Positions 25,426 to 34,456 of a stretch of 64,000 nucleotides of DNA are shown here, piece by piece. The position numbers were made by a program, and so were the translations under genes. The stretch is taken from contig NZ_JAYFUM010000005.1 in assembly GCF_034929435.1 (NCBI RefSeq), positions 300,642-364,641 on the forward strand, written 5' to 3'. A model generated the notes under the pieces. That model was given only the letters and a program-made list of their open reading frames with translations, was not told the DNA's origin and did no database searches. Numbering within the stretch: position 1 is the first letter of the stretch; every line of letters starts with the position of its first letter. The DNA is from Arcicella rigui (GTDB lineage Bacteria; Bacteroidota; Bacteroidia; Cytophagales; Spirosomataceae).

Positions 25426-28400
25426 CTAAACTAAGGCTTCATACAAAATCTCAACAGCGTGTTTAGCAGTGCGACCAGTTCCGTCATGAATTTGATGACG
25501 GCAACTTGTACCCGAAGCCGCAATAATTACATCTTCGCCTTGCTGACGAATGGTTGGGAAAAGTACTAATTCACCAACTTGGTTTGATAATTCAAAATGT
25601 TCTTTTTCATAACCAAAAGAACCCGCCATACCACAACATCCAGAAGGAATAATTTGCACTTCATAGTTTTCGGGCAATGAAAGTGTTTTCTTGGCAGGGA
25701 CTAAACTCGACAATGCCTTTTGCTGACAGTGTCCGTGTAATTTTACTAAGCGTTTTTCTGTCGTAAATACTTTTTTAGAAATACGTTTTGCGTCAATTTC
25801 TTTCGCTAAAAATTCTTCTACCATAAAAGTATTTTTGGCTAAAGCTTTCGCTGCTTCTACTAAATCATCATTTACTAAATCTGGATATTCGTCACGGAAA
25901 GTAAGAATTGCCGAGGGTTCAATCCCAATTAATGGCGTTTCTGAGTTAATAACATCTTTTAAAAGACTAACGTTTTGATTCGCCAATTTCTTAGCATCAT
26001 CCAAAAGCCCTTTTGATAGTTGTGGACGACCAGATTCAGCATGATTTGGAATAAGTACTTCATAACCCAAACGATTCAACAACTTCACGGTTTTGATACC
26101 GATTTCTACATCGTTATAATTGGTGAATTCATCGATGAATAAAAAGACTTGCTTTAACCTCACCCCCGACCCCTCTCCTGTTGAGAGGGGAGATTTTGTC
26201 TGGGTAATAGTTCCCCTCTCAGCAGGAGAGGGGTTAGGGGTGAGGTTTTTATTAGCCCACTTTTTAAAAGTAGTATTACTCAGCAAAGGCATTGTTCTGT
26301 CTGGGTGAAAACCTACAACAGTATTAGCGATTTTACGTAAAGCAGGTGTTTCAAAAATAAAGTTATAAGCCCAAGGAACATAAGAAGCTACTTTTGAAAG
26401 TGAAGAGAAATTCCCAACCATGCGACTACGCAATGGTACACCGTTTTCTTTGTAGTATTGGTGTAAAAATTCCATTTTCAATTTAGCCACATCTACGTTA
26501 GATGGACATTCTCCTTTACAACCTTTACAAGCTAAACACAAATCAAATACTTCTTTGATTTCTTCATGGTTGAAGCGGTTCGCTTTATCAGAATGCGTTA
26601 AAAACTCACGAAGAATATTGGCTCTGGCACGTGTCGTTTCTTTTTCATTGCGAGTAGCCATATAAGATGGACACATCGTTCCGCCCGAAAGAGGCGTTTT
26701 TCTACAATCGCCTGAGCCATTACATTGTTCGGCGTGCTGTAAAATATCTTGGTCGTGGAAACGGAAAGTCGTTTTAAATTCAGGCGTTTGTTGCCCAGGA
26801 GTATAACGCAAAAACGTATCCATAGGCGGAGTATCCACAATTTTGTTCGGATTGAACACATTGTAAGGGTCCCAAGTACGTTTTACTTCTTTCATTAATT
26901 CGTAGTTGTGGTCGCCTACCATTTGTTTGATGAACTCACCACGTAAACGTCCGTCGCCATGTTCTCCCGAAAGCGAACCTTTGTATTTTTTCACCAAAGT
27001 AGCAATCTGTTCGGCAATCAAACGGAATTGTTTATTTCCTTCAACTGTCTTTAAATTAATAATCGGACGCAAGTGAATTTCTCCAGAACCAGCATGAGCA
27101 TAATGTACAGAGTACATATTATTTGCCGAAAGAATCTCATTGAATTCACGAATGAAATCTGGCAAATCGTTTACATCAACGGCAGTATCTTCAATTACCG
27201 CTACCGCTTTTTCATCGCCCGGAAGGTTTGAAAGTAAACCTAAACCTGCTTTTCTCAGATTCCAAACTTTCTTGGTGTCTTCGCCATAAACCACAGGGAA
27301 ATGATAACCCAAACCAGCCGCTCGCATTTCGGCTTCCATTGCTTTGGCTTGTTTTTCAATATCTTCCTTATTATCAGAACGCAACTCAACAACCAATAAC
27401 GCACCAGGGTCACCTTTTACGAAGAAACGGTTTTGGCTATGTTCAACACTGGTTTTGGTACATTCCAAAATATAGTGGTCGATTAATTCAGAAGCCGAAG
27501 GTTTATATTTTAAAGCAATCAAATTTGCCTTGAGTGATTCTTGAACATCATTGAAGTGAACGCAAACCAAACCAATTTCTTTTGGAGGTAAATCGTTCAC
27601 ATGCAATTTGATTTCAGTTAAAAAACAAAGTGTTCCTTCCGAACCCGCAATTAATTCACAGAAATTGAAAGGTTTTCCTCCTTCGGTATAAGGCTCGCAA
27701 TTCAAGAGCATATCCAAAGCATAACCCGTATTTCTTCTTTCAATACTTGGTTTAGGAAACTCATTTCTAATTTCAGCCTGATTTTTTTCGTTAGATAATA
27801 CTTCGTTGGTTTTTAAATAAATTTTATCCAACAAAGTAGCTGAACCATTTTTACTTTGTGCTGACTGAACAAGATTTTTAAAAGTATTCAAATCATCACT
27901 TTTAAAAACTACATCCGTTCCGTCTGCTAAAATAGCTTTTACTTCCATCAAGTGGTCACGAGTAGAACCATAAACCACCGAGTTTGAACCACAAGAATTA
28001 TTACCAACCATTCCACCAATCATCGCACGGTTGGCAGTAGAAGTTTCTGGCCCAAAAAATAAACCGTGTTTTTTGAGTTCAATATTTAACACATCACGCA
28101 CTACACCCGGTTGTACTCTTACCCAATGTTCTTCTTTGTTTACTTCAAGAATTTTCGTGAAGTTTTTAGAAACATCTACTACAATACCATTGCCAACTAC
28201 CTGACCAGCAAGAGAAGTACCAGCAGTTCGAGGGATGATAGAAGTCTTATTTTCACGAGCAAAATTTATTAATTTTCTAATATCCTCTATGCTCTTCGGT
28301 AGTGCTACAGCTTGGGGCATCTCTCTGTACGCAGAGGCGTCAGTGGCGTATAGCGTTCGCATAACGGTATCGTAATGAAGTTCACCTTCTAATTGACTGG

Positions 28401-28431
28401 CAAGTTGTGATAGTATCGTTGGATTGGTCAT
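25426..28431 (-). CDS. Fused FAD-linked oxidase and Fe-S oxidoreductase (glycolate oxidase/D-lactate dehydrogenase type)
   Basis: The 1001-aa protein has an FAD-binding PCMH domain at about 20-230 (IIPRTAGTSLAGQVVGNGIVVD), an FAD-linked oxidase C-terminal domain to about 530 (YAHAGSGEIHLRP and SGEHGDGRLRGEF), then two cysteine clusters for 4Fe-4S centres (CNGSGDC...CP and CLACKGCKGECP), and a CCG-type end domain with SGCCGMAGSFGYE. This layout is that of YdiJ-like enzymes, which oxidise 2-hydroxyacids. A GC-rich palindromic repeat is inserted in frame (see 26156-26248) between the Fe-S part and the CCG domain. The start ATG is at 28431. Confidence 0.9.
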   Translation of the reverse strand: MTNPTILSQLASQLEGELHYDTVMRTLYATDASAYREMPQAVALPKSIEDIRKLINFARENKTSIIPRTAGTSLAGQVVGNGIVVDVSKNFTKILEVNKEEHWVRVQPGVVRDVLNIELKKHGLFFGPETSTANRAMIGGMVGNNSCGSNSVVYGSTRDHLMEVKAILADGTDVVFKSDDLNTFKNLVQSAQSKNGSATLLDKIYLKTNEVLSNEKNQAEIRNEFPKPSIERRNTGYALDMLLNCEPYTEGGKPFNFCELIAGSEGTLCFLTEIKLHVNDLPPKEIGLVCVHFNDVQESLKANLIALKYKPSASELIDHYILECTKTSVEHSQNRFFVKGDPGALLVVELRSDNKEDIEKQAKAMEAEMRAAGLGYHFPVVYGEDTKKVWNLRKAGLGLLSNLPGDEKAVAVIEDTAVDVNDLPDFIREFNEILSANNMYSVHYAHAGSGEIHLRPIINLKTVEGNKQFRLIAEQIATLVKKYKGSLSGEHGDGRLRGEFIKQMVGDHNYELMKEVKRTWDPYNVFNPNKIVDTPPMDTFLRYTPGQQTPEFKTTFRFHDQDILQHAEQCNGSGDCRKTPLSGGTMCPSYMATRNEKETTRARANILREFLTHSDKANRFNHEEIKEVFDLCLACKGCKGECPSNVDVAKLKMEFLHQYYKENGVPLRSRMVGNFSSLSKVASYVPWAYNFIFETPALRKIANTVVGFHPDRTMPLLSNTTFKKWANKNLTPNPSPAERGTITQTKSPLSTGEGSGVRLKQVFLFIDEFTNYNDVEIGIKTVKLLNRLGYEVLIPNHAESGRPQLSKGLLDDAKKLANQNVSLLKDVINSETPLIGIEPSAILTFRDEYPDLVNDDLVEAAKALAKNTFMVEEFLAKEIDAKRISKKVFTTEKRLVKLHGHCQQKALSSLVPAKKTLSLPENYEVQIIPSGCCGMAGSFGYEKEHFELSNQVGELVLFPTIRQQGEDVIIAASGTSCRHQIHDGTGRTAKHAVEILYEALV
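26156..26248. repeat. Palindromic GC-rich element inside the oxidoreductase gene
   Basis: Outer arms AACCTCACCCC and GGGGTGAGGTT bracket inner hairpins of CCCCTCTCCTG and GAGAGGGG type. On the gene strand it is translated as LTPNPSPAERG then about 20 more residues ending GSGVR. The length keeps the frame. Confidence 0.85.
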
Positions 28432-28929
28432 TTTTGGATTCTACAAAGAATAATATAGTTTTTCTAAGTTCTTATTTCAGGCTTCAAATTTACCAATAAA
28501 ATCAATTTGAAGCATCTTAAATTATTTTATTCAGGAAGAGTATTGGAAAAGTACAACAAAACATTTGTTCAGCATAAAACTAAAAATGGCTTAAAAAGGG
28601 CTTATATTTTAAAATTAGGACTATTTTATGAAATTATATCATACTTATTTATTTTACTAAAAGTAAATTGAGTACAATTTCTCATGTTGCCATAATTTGC
28701 AAAAAAATAAAATTTTTTTGCAAAAAAATTGAATTATAGAAACTTTTTCTCCTACTTTGCAGTGATTTATTAGAGTGATTTCATATTTAATCTTGTGAAA
28801 ATACCAAAGTTTAGCCGTTGAGATATTTTAAGCAAAAGCATAACACTGGTGATTTTTACTCCCATCTTATAAGATTATACTGAAATACTCTGGATTTCAT
28901 TAACCATTTTCAAATCTTAACAAAACCTT
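28432..28929. other. Divergent intergenic region upstream of the SusC gene
   Basis: No gene seen. It is very AT-rich and holds the SusC promoter (28729-28759) with a leader of about 165 bases; the left part is the upstream region of the minus-strand oxidoreductase. Confidence 0.5.
28729..28759 (+). promoter_or_regulatory. Promoter of the SusC-SusD operon
   Basis: TTG at 28729-28731 and CTACTTTG at 28752-28759 (7 of 8 to TAnnTTTG) with a 20-base spacer. Confidence 0.5.
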
Positions 28930-31900
28930 ATGAATAATCATTTTTACAGATGGTTGGGTCGCTCTTTGCGACAAGGTGCAGCATCAAACTCTTTGGCAAA
29001 AGTAGTTTTGATGGCTGTTACTATGCTTGTATCTTTGGGTTCTTATGCTCAAGATAGAGTAGTTACTGGTAAAGTAGTGGAATCAGGAAGCGATTCTGGA
29101 TTGCCAGGAGTATCAGTTGCAGTAAAAGGTACTAATAAAGGTACTCAAACTGATGTAAATGGCTCGTACAAAATTACTGTTCCGAGCAATGCTACATTAG
29201 TTTTCTCTTTTGTTGGTTTTACCAAACAAGAGGTTGCGGTTGGAAATCGTTCTGAACTAAATGTTACTTTAGTTTCTGAAACGAAAGCATTGGATGAAGT
29301 TGTGGTAGTAGGTTATGGTACAACAACTAAAAAAGATGCGACAGGTGGTGTTGTAGCTTTAACAGCTAAGGATTTTAACAAAGGTGTGATTGCTTCTCCA
29401 GAACAATTATTACAAGGTCGTGCAGCGGGTGTTCAGATGACTCCAAACAGTGGTGAGCCAGGTGCTGGTATTAACATCCGTATTCGTGGTACTACTTCAA
29501 TTCGTTCTGGTAATGGTCCATTGTACGTAGTTGATGGTGTGCCTTTAGATGGTTCAAGTACTACTGACGGTGCTGATGGTTCTGCTGGTTTTGGTAATGT
29601 TGCTGCTAAAAACCCATTGAACTTTATTAACCCTAATGATATTGAGAACATTTCGGTATTGAAAGATGCTTCTGCGGCAGCTATCTACGGTTCAAGAGGT
29701 GCAAACGGTGTTGTTTTGATTACTACTAAAAAAGGTAAATCAGGACAAAGCAACTTGAATTTCTCTGCAAATACATCAATTGCATCTAATTACAAAAATT
29801 ATGATGTAATGTCAGCTTCAGATTTCTTAACAAACGCTAAAGCTGCTGGCTTAGATATTACAAGTAAATTGATTAACGGTGGAGCAAATACAGATTGGCA
29901 AAAAGAAGTTTATCGCACAGCAGTAACTCAAAACTATAACTTGAGCTACGGTGGTGGAAACGATGTAACTAACTATTTCTTCTCTTTAGGTTACAACGAT
30001 CAGCAAGGTACAGTTAAAGGTACTGCAATGAACAAATTGACTGCTCGTGTTAATGCTACTCACAAATTGTTTGATAACAAAGTAGTTTTAGCAGTAGCTA
30101 TGACAACTTCTCAAATCAAAGATAAAAGTGCTGCAACAGGTGGTGACATCGGTTTTGAAGGTAACGTAATCAGTAGAGCTATCCAAACAAACCCTACTTT
30201 CCCTATCTATGCAACTGATGGTTCATACTATACAACAGGTACTCCTTCATTCCGTAACCCAGTTTCTTTATTGAACCAAGTTAAGATTGGAGCGAACACT
30301 GCAAGAACTTTGATTAACTTCAGTGCAACTTGGAATATCTTGAGCAACTTGAGCTATAAAGCTAACGTAGGTTTAGATAACTCAACTGCTGTAAGTAGAA
30401 CTTCTGTTGAGCCTGGAACTCCTGGTTTTGCTAACAACATCCCTGGAAACCAAGGTTATGCAAGAATCGCAAATCGTTATATTACTACTTCGACGATTGA
30501 ACATACTTTGAATTACAAAACAACTTTAGGTAAGTCTAAGATTGATGCGATTGGTGGTTTCTCTTATCAAAAATTTGAAAACCAAGGAGATTACTTACAA
30601 GCTAACTTCTTCATTGCTAACCCTGGAGGTGACTTGGTTAATAACCTTAGCTACGTAGATAACAGTGGAACTAACAAAGCATATTCAGGTGGTTCAAGCA
30701 GATCACAAAGTGAGTTACAGTCTTATTTCGGACGTGCTAACTATACTTATGATGATAAATATTTGTTGACAGCTACCCTTCGTGTAGATGGCTCATCTAA
30801 ATTCGGTTTGAACAACAAATATGGTTACTTCCCATCTTTTGGAGCTGCTTGGCGTTTATCTAACGAATCATTTATTCCAAAAGAAATCTTCTCTGATTTG
30901 AAATTGAGAACAGGTTATGGTATCACTGGTAACCAAGAATTCCCTACAAATACTTCTTTGGCTACTTATGCTCCAAATGCTAACGCTGGTTCTGTTTCTA
31001 AAGAAAACGTACCAAACCCAGACATTAAGTGGGAAACTACAACTGCTTATGGTGTAGGTCTTGATTTTGCATTAATGAAAGGTAAATTATCAGGTACAGT
31101 TGATTACTTCAATAAAAGTACAGATAACTTATTGTTCCCATTTGCTGCACCTCAACCAGACGTAGCAACAACAAGATGGAGTAACATTCCTGCTGACATT
31201 AGAAACACAGGGGTTGAGTTAAGCTTGAACTACCAAATCTTAGCTGGTAAGAAATTAGACTGGGATATTAGTGTAAACACTACTTTCTTGAAAAACAAAG
31301 TTGCAAGATTAGACGTAGCTACTATCCAAACTGGTAACTTATACGGTCAAGGTTTATCTGGTGTATTCATTCAGCCAATCACTCAAGGTTATCCTTTATA
31401 TGGTTTCTTCTTACAAGATTTCAAAGGATATGATTCTAATGGTAACACAATTTTATCTGCTGAGAAAACTTACAAAGGTAGTCCATTCCCTACTAATACT
31501 TGGGGTATTACTAACAACTTCACTTATGGAAAATGGAATGCAAGTTTATTCATCAACGGTCAGTCTGGAGGTTATATCTATAACAACACTGCAACAGCGG
31601 TATTGAACAGAGGTTCATTGAAACAAGGAAATAACGTAACTTATCAAACAATCTCAAGTACAACTGGTCAAGCTTATGGAGATGCTCCAGTAGCTTCAAC
31701 TTTCTACTTAGAGAAGTCTGATTTTATCCGTGTATCTAACTTGTCAATTGGTTACAATGTAGCATTGCCAGCAAACAGCTTTGCTAAATCGCTTAACCTT
31801 TCATTCACTGGTCAAAACTTATTGTTGATTTCTAACTATACAGGTTTAGATCCAGAAATTTCAAACCCTTCTGCTACAAGAAATGGTGTTCCTTCTTTAG

Positions 31901-31965
31901 GTATTGATTATATTGCCTATCCTACGGCAAGAACGTTTACCTTTGGGGTTAGTGCTAATTTCTAA
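28930..31965 (+). CDS. SusC/RagA-family TonB-dependent outer-membrane transporter
   Basis: The 1011-aa product has a long signal peptide ending SLGSYAQ (cleavage near 41). A carboxypeptidase-regulatory-like beta domain follows (VVTGKVVESGSDSGLPGVSVAVKGT), then the SusC plug marks LDEVVVVGYGTTTKKDATGG, LLQGRAAGVQM, IRIRGTTSIRSGNGPLYVVDGVPLD and VLKDASAAAIYGSRGANGVVLITTKKG. The remainder is the beta-barrel ending in TFTFGVSANF, with the terminal Phe expected of barrel proteins. It would import an oligosaccharide with the SusD partner at 32051. Codon use (GGT, AAC, CCA) differs from neighbours and suggests high expression. Confidence 0.95.
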   Translation: MNNHFYRWLGRSLRQGAASNSLAKVVLMAVTMLVSLGSYAQDRVVTGKVVESGSDSGLPGVSVAVKGTNKGTQTDVNGSYKITVPSNATLVFSFVGFTKQEVAVGNRSELNVTLVSETKALDEVVVVGYGTTTKKDATGGVVALTAKDFNKGVIASPEQLLQGRAAGVQMTPNSGEPGAGINIRIRGTTSIRSGNGPLYVVDGVPLDGSSTTDGADGSAGFGNVAAKNPLNFINPNDIENISVLKDASAAAIYGSRGANGVVLITTKKGKSGQSNLNFSANTSIASNYKNYDVMSASDFLTNAKAAGLDITSKLINGGANTDWQKEVYRTAVTQNYNLSYGGGNDVTNYFFSLGYNDQQGTVKGTAMNKLTARVNATHKLFDNKVVLAVAMTTSQIKDKSAATGGDIGFEGNVISRAIQTNPTFPIYATDGSYYTTGTPSFRNPVSLLNQVKIGANTARTLINFSATWNILSNLSYKANVGLDNSTAVSRTSVEPGTPGFANNIPGNQGYARIANRYITTSTIEHTLNYKTTLGKSKIDAIGGFSYQKFENQGDYLQANFFIANPGGDLVNNLSYVDNSGTNKAYSGGSSRSQSELQSYFGRANYTYDDKYLLTATLRVDGSSKFGLNNKYGYFPSFGAAWRLSNESFIPKEIFSDLKLRTGYGITGNQEFPTNTSLATYAPNANAGSVSKENVPNPDIKWETTTAYGVGLDFALMKGKLSGTVDYFNKSTDNLLFPFAAPQPDVATTRWSNIPADIRNTGVELSLNYQILAGKKLDWDISVNTTFLKNKVARLDVATIQTGNLYGQGLSGVFIQPITQGYPLYGFFLQDFKGYDSNGNTILSAEKTYKGSPFPTNTWGITNNFTYGKWNASLFINGQSGGYIYNNTATAVLNRGSLKQGNNVTYQTISSTTGQAYGDAPVASTFYLEKSDFIRVSNLSIGYNVALPANSFAKSLNLSFTGQNLLLISNYTGLDPEISNPSATRNGVPSLGIDYIAYPTARTFTFGVSANF

Positions 31966-32050
31966 TCAGTAAAAAGGTTAGTTTCAATAGGAAAATATAA
32001 AGTATCAGGTAATCACTTCGCTTTATAAAAACAATATCCGAATTAAAGAA

Positions 32051-33583
32051 ATGAAAAATATTAAAAAAATATTTATCCCTTCATTAGTCACAATTTTAAT
32101 GAGTGGAACAATTGGATGTACTAAATTAGACGATCCACTTCTTGATAAAATTGATAAAGCATCTACTGGTGTAGATTTACAACTAAAAGCAGCTTATCAA
32201 AGTTTAGGTACTTTCACAGACCAAGCTGCTATCTATGCCTTGACTGAACACCCTTCAGATGAGATGCAAGGCCCAACAAGAGGTGCTGACTGGGATGACA
32301 ACGGAAGATGGAGAAATCTTCACACGCATACTTGGACTAACCAAAGTGATGACGTTTTAGCAGCTTGGAATAACTTGAACAGAGGTCACGCTTTAGCAAA
32401 CGAGGTTATCGGTGACTCAAGAGCTACTAAATTACAAGTTGCTGAAGCTAAGTATTTGCGTGCATTCTATATGTTTTATACTGTAGATTTGTTTGGTCAA
32501 GTTGCTTTCAGAGATTTAGCTAACCCAGGTGCTTTACCTAAAGCTTTATCTCGTAAAGATGCTACGGCACAAATTATTGCTGATTTGAAAGCTGTTTCTG
32601 CTGATTTACCAAGTGCAACTTCTACGAATACAGGTTCGGCTACTAAAGAAGCGGCTGCTTTCTTATTAGCAAAAGTTTATTTGAACAACGCTGTGTTTAC
32701 ACAAGACCCAGCTAATCCAGCTGGTCCGTTTACATTTGCTAAAGCTGATATGGATGCTGTAATTGCTAACGCTGACATCATCATCAACTCTGGTAAATAT
32801 GCTTTGAGTGCTAACTATTTTGACAACTTCCACTATGAAAATAGTACAAGATCAAAAGAGTTAATCTTTGTAATCCAAAACGAGAAAGGTGCAAGTAACC
32901 TTAACGGTTCTTCTCCAAGAAACCGTTATTACATGACTACTCACTACAACCAAGTACCAAGTGGTTGGAATGGTTTCACAACTTTATCAGATTTCTATAA
33001 CACTTTTGATAAAACTGATAGCCGTTTTGGTGCTGCAATCCCAGGATTGACTGATAAAAAAGGTTTACGTGCAGGTTTCTTATTTGGTCAACAATTTGAC
33101 GAAACTGGTAAAGCTTTGAACGACAGATCTGGTAAGCCTCTTGCTTTCACATTGAAGTATGACTTTAGAGTGGCTAACGAAGCTGATGGTGTACGTGTTA
33201 TCAAGTACATTCCAGATTTATCTGATATTGATTCTCCAGGTAATGACTATGTATTCTTCCGTTATGCTGACGTTTTATTAATGAAAGCAGAAGCATTATT
33301 CAGAAGTGGTAACTCAGCTTCAGCTTTGACTATCATTAACAGTTTAAGAACTACTCGTGGTGTTCCAGCTTTGACTTCATTAACAGAAAAAGCTATCTTG
33401 GACGAACGTGGTCGTGAATTATACTGGGAAGGTTGGAGAAGAAATGACCAAATCCGTTTTGGTACATTCGCTGCTCCAGTTGATAACAGATCAACAGCTT
33501 CTCCTGCTTACCGTGTTGTATTCCCAATCCCACAAAGAGAATTGGAAATCAATGCTAACTTGAAGCAAAACGTTGGTTACTAA
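32051..33583 (+). CDS. SusD/RagB-family surface glycan-binding lipoprotein
   Basis: The 510-aa protein has a lipoprotein signal peptide ending SGTIGC. SusD features are the N-terminal helical repeat region (AKYLRAFYMFYTVDLFGQVAFRDL, AAAFLLAKVYLNNAVF) and the C-terminal RagB end (YVFFRYADVLLMKAEALFRSGN, LDERGRELYWEGWRRNDQIRFG, VFPIPQRELEIN). It follows the SusC gene by 85 bases and shares its codon use. It should sit on the cell surface as the lid of the SusC transporter. A strong terminator follows at once, so SusC-SusD form their own unit. Confidence 0.95.
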   Translation: MKNIKKIFIPSLVTILMSGTIGCTKLDDPLLDKIDKASTGVDLQLKAAYQSLGTFTDQAAIYALTEHPSDEMQGPTRGADWDDNGRWRNLHTHTWTNQSDDVLAAWNNLNRGHALANEVIGDSRATKLQVAEAKYLRAFYMFYTVDLFGQVAFRDLANPGALPKALSRKDATAQIIADLKAVSADLPSATSTNTGSATKEAAAFLLAKVYLNNAVFTQDPANPAGPFTFAKADMDAVIANADIIINSGKYALSANYFDNFHYENSTRSKELIFVIQNEKGASNLNGSSPRNRYYMTTHYNQVPSGWNGFTTLSDFYNTFDKTDSRFGAAIPGLTDKKGLRAGFLFGQQFDETGKALNDRSGKPLAFTLKYDFRVANEADGVRVIKYIPDLSDIDSPGNDYVFFRYADVLLMKAEALFRSGNSASALTIINSLRTTRGVPALTSLTEKAILDERGRELYWEGWRRNDQIRFGTFAAPVDNRSTASPAYRVVFPIPQRELEINANLKQNVGY

Positions 33584-33604
33584 TCAATATTAATATTATT
33601 GAAT

Positions 33605-33637
33605 AAAAAAATGCTCGTTCATACGAGCATTTTTTTA
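33605..33637 (+). terminator. Terminator of the SusC-SusD operon
   Basis: AAATGCTCGT-tcat-ACGAGCATTT with a T run after it, 22 bases downstream of the SusD stop. Confidence 0.9.
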
Positions 33638-33751
33638 TTCACTCAATACCAAGACAAATTTAATTGTCACTACAGTTTTAAGTAATCTGGAAATTATACA
33701 GCTTATCGAAAATTTGATAGCCAATAACGGATAAATGTACATAAGTACTTA

Positions 33752-34345
33752 ATGAAATCAACATATACAATGAGTAAATATTTGAAAACAAGTTTGAATT
33801 ATTTCTTTGTTTTGATAGCTTTTGCCCTTGTGAACTCTTGTTCTACTGACAAACATGAGCAAGAAATTTATGAATCCTTAAAAGTAAATGAATCAAAATT
33901 TATCTTTAAACTTGATGGAAAGGATTTCTACCCAACTGAAAGTATCTTTAGCGGACATCTTGAAATCTTAGAAAAATCATTCACAATTAGTTACTTTGAC
34001 CAAAAAGAAAGTAATGTAATGATTCACTTCGGAGGCGATAAATGGTATGTGGATAGACCCATCAAGATTCCTGTAAAGTTGCTCAATAGCTATACTTCTA
34101 CTTTGATGTTTGGAAGAATAAAAGACAAAGAAAAGCGACTTGGCGAAGGCTACTTGATGTCTGAAGGTTTTATTACTTTCAAGACTTTGACAAAAGATAA
34201 AATCATTCTTCATGTAGATGGAAAGGCGAAAAAATACCCTCAAGTCAATCCAGAAGATAAAGACTATGACGTACAAGCTATCATTGTATGTAAAAAACCT
34301 AAAATTGATTTCTTAGAAATCAATGAAAAAGAAGCATTTTATTGA
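33752..34345 (+). CDS. Uncharacterised lipoprotein
   Basis: The 197-aa protein (or 191 aa from the second ATG at 33770) has a lipoprotein signal peptide ending ALVNSC. The rest looks beta-rich with no recognised domain: FIFKLDGKDFYPTESIFSG, then HFGGDKWYVDRPIKIPVKLL and a C-terminal VQAIIVCKKPK. It may be a lipocalin-like or DUF-type periplasmic or outer-membrane protein. It stands between the SusD terminator and a TonB receptor gene, 111 bases from the latter. Confidence 0.6.
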   Translation: MKSTYTMSKYLKTSLNYFFVLIAFALVNSCSTDKHEQEIYESLKVNESKFIFKLDGKDFYPTESIFSGHLEILEKSFTISYFDQKESNVMIHFGGDKWYVDRPIKIPVKLLNSYTSTLMFGRIKDKEKRLGEGYLMSEGFITFKTLTKDKIILHVDGKAKKYPQVNPEDKDYDVQAIIVCKKPKIDFLEINEKEAFY

Positions 34346-34456
34346 TGCTTGATACTCCTCGAAACCGTGTAGAATAACTGGCAAAGGATAATTATCTGTT
34401 GTATATTTATTCTGTCTTCTTTATTCTTATTTGCATTAAAGTATTCATGTAAACCT

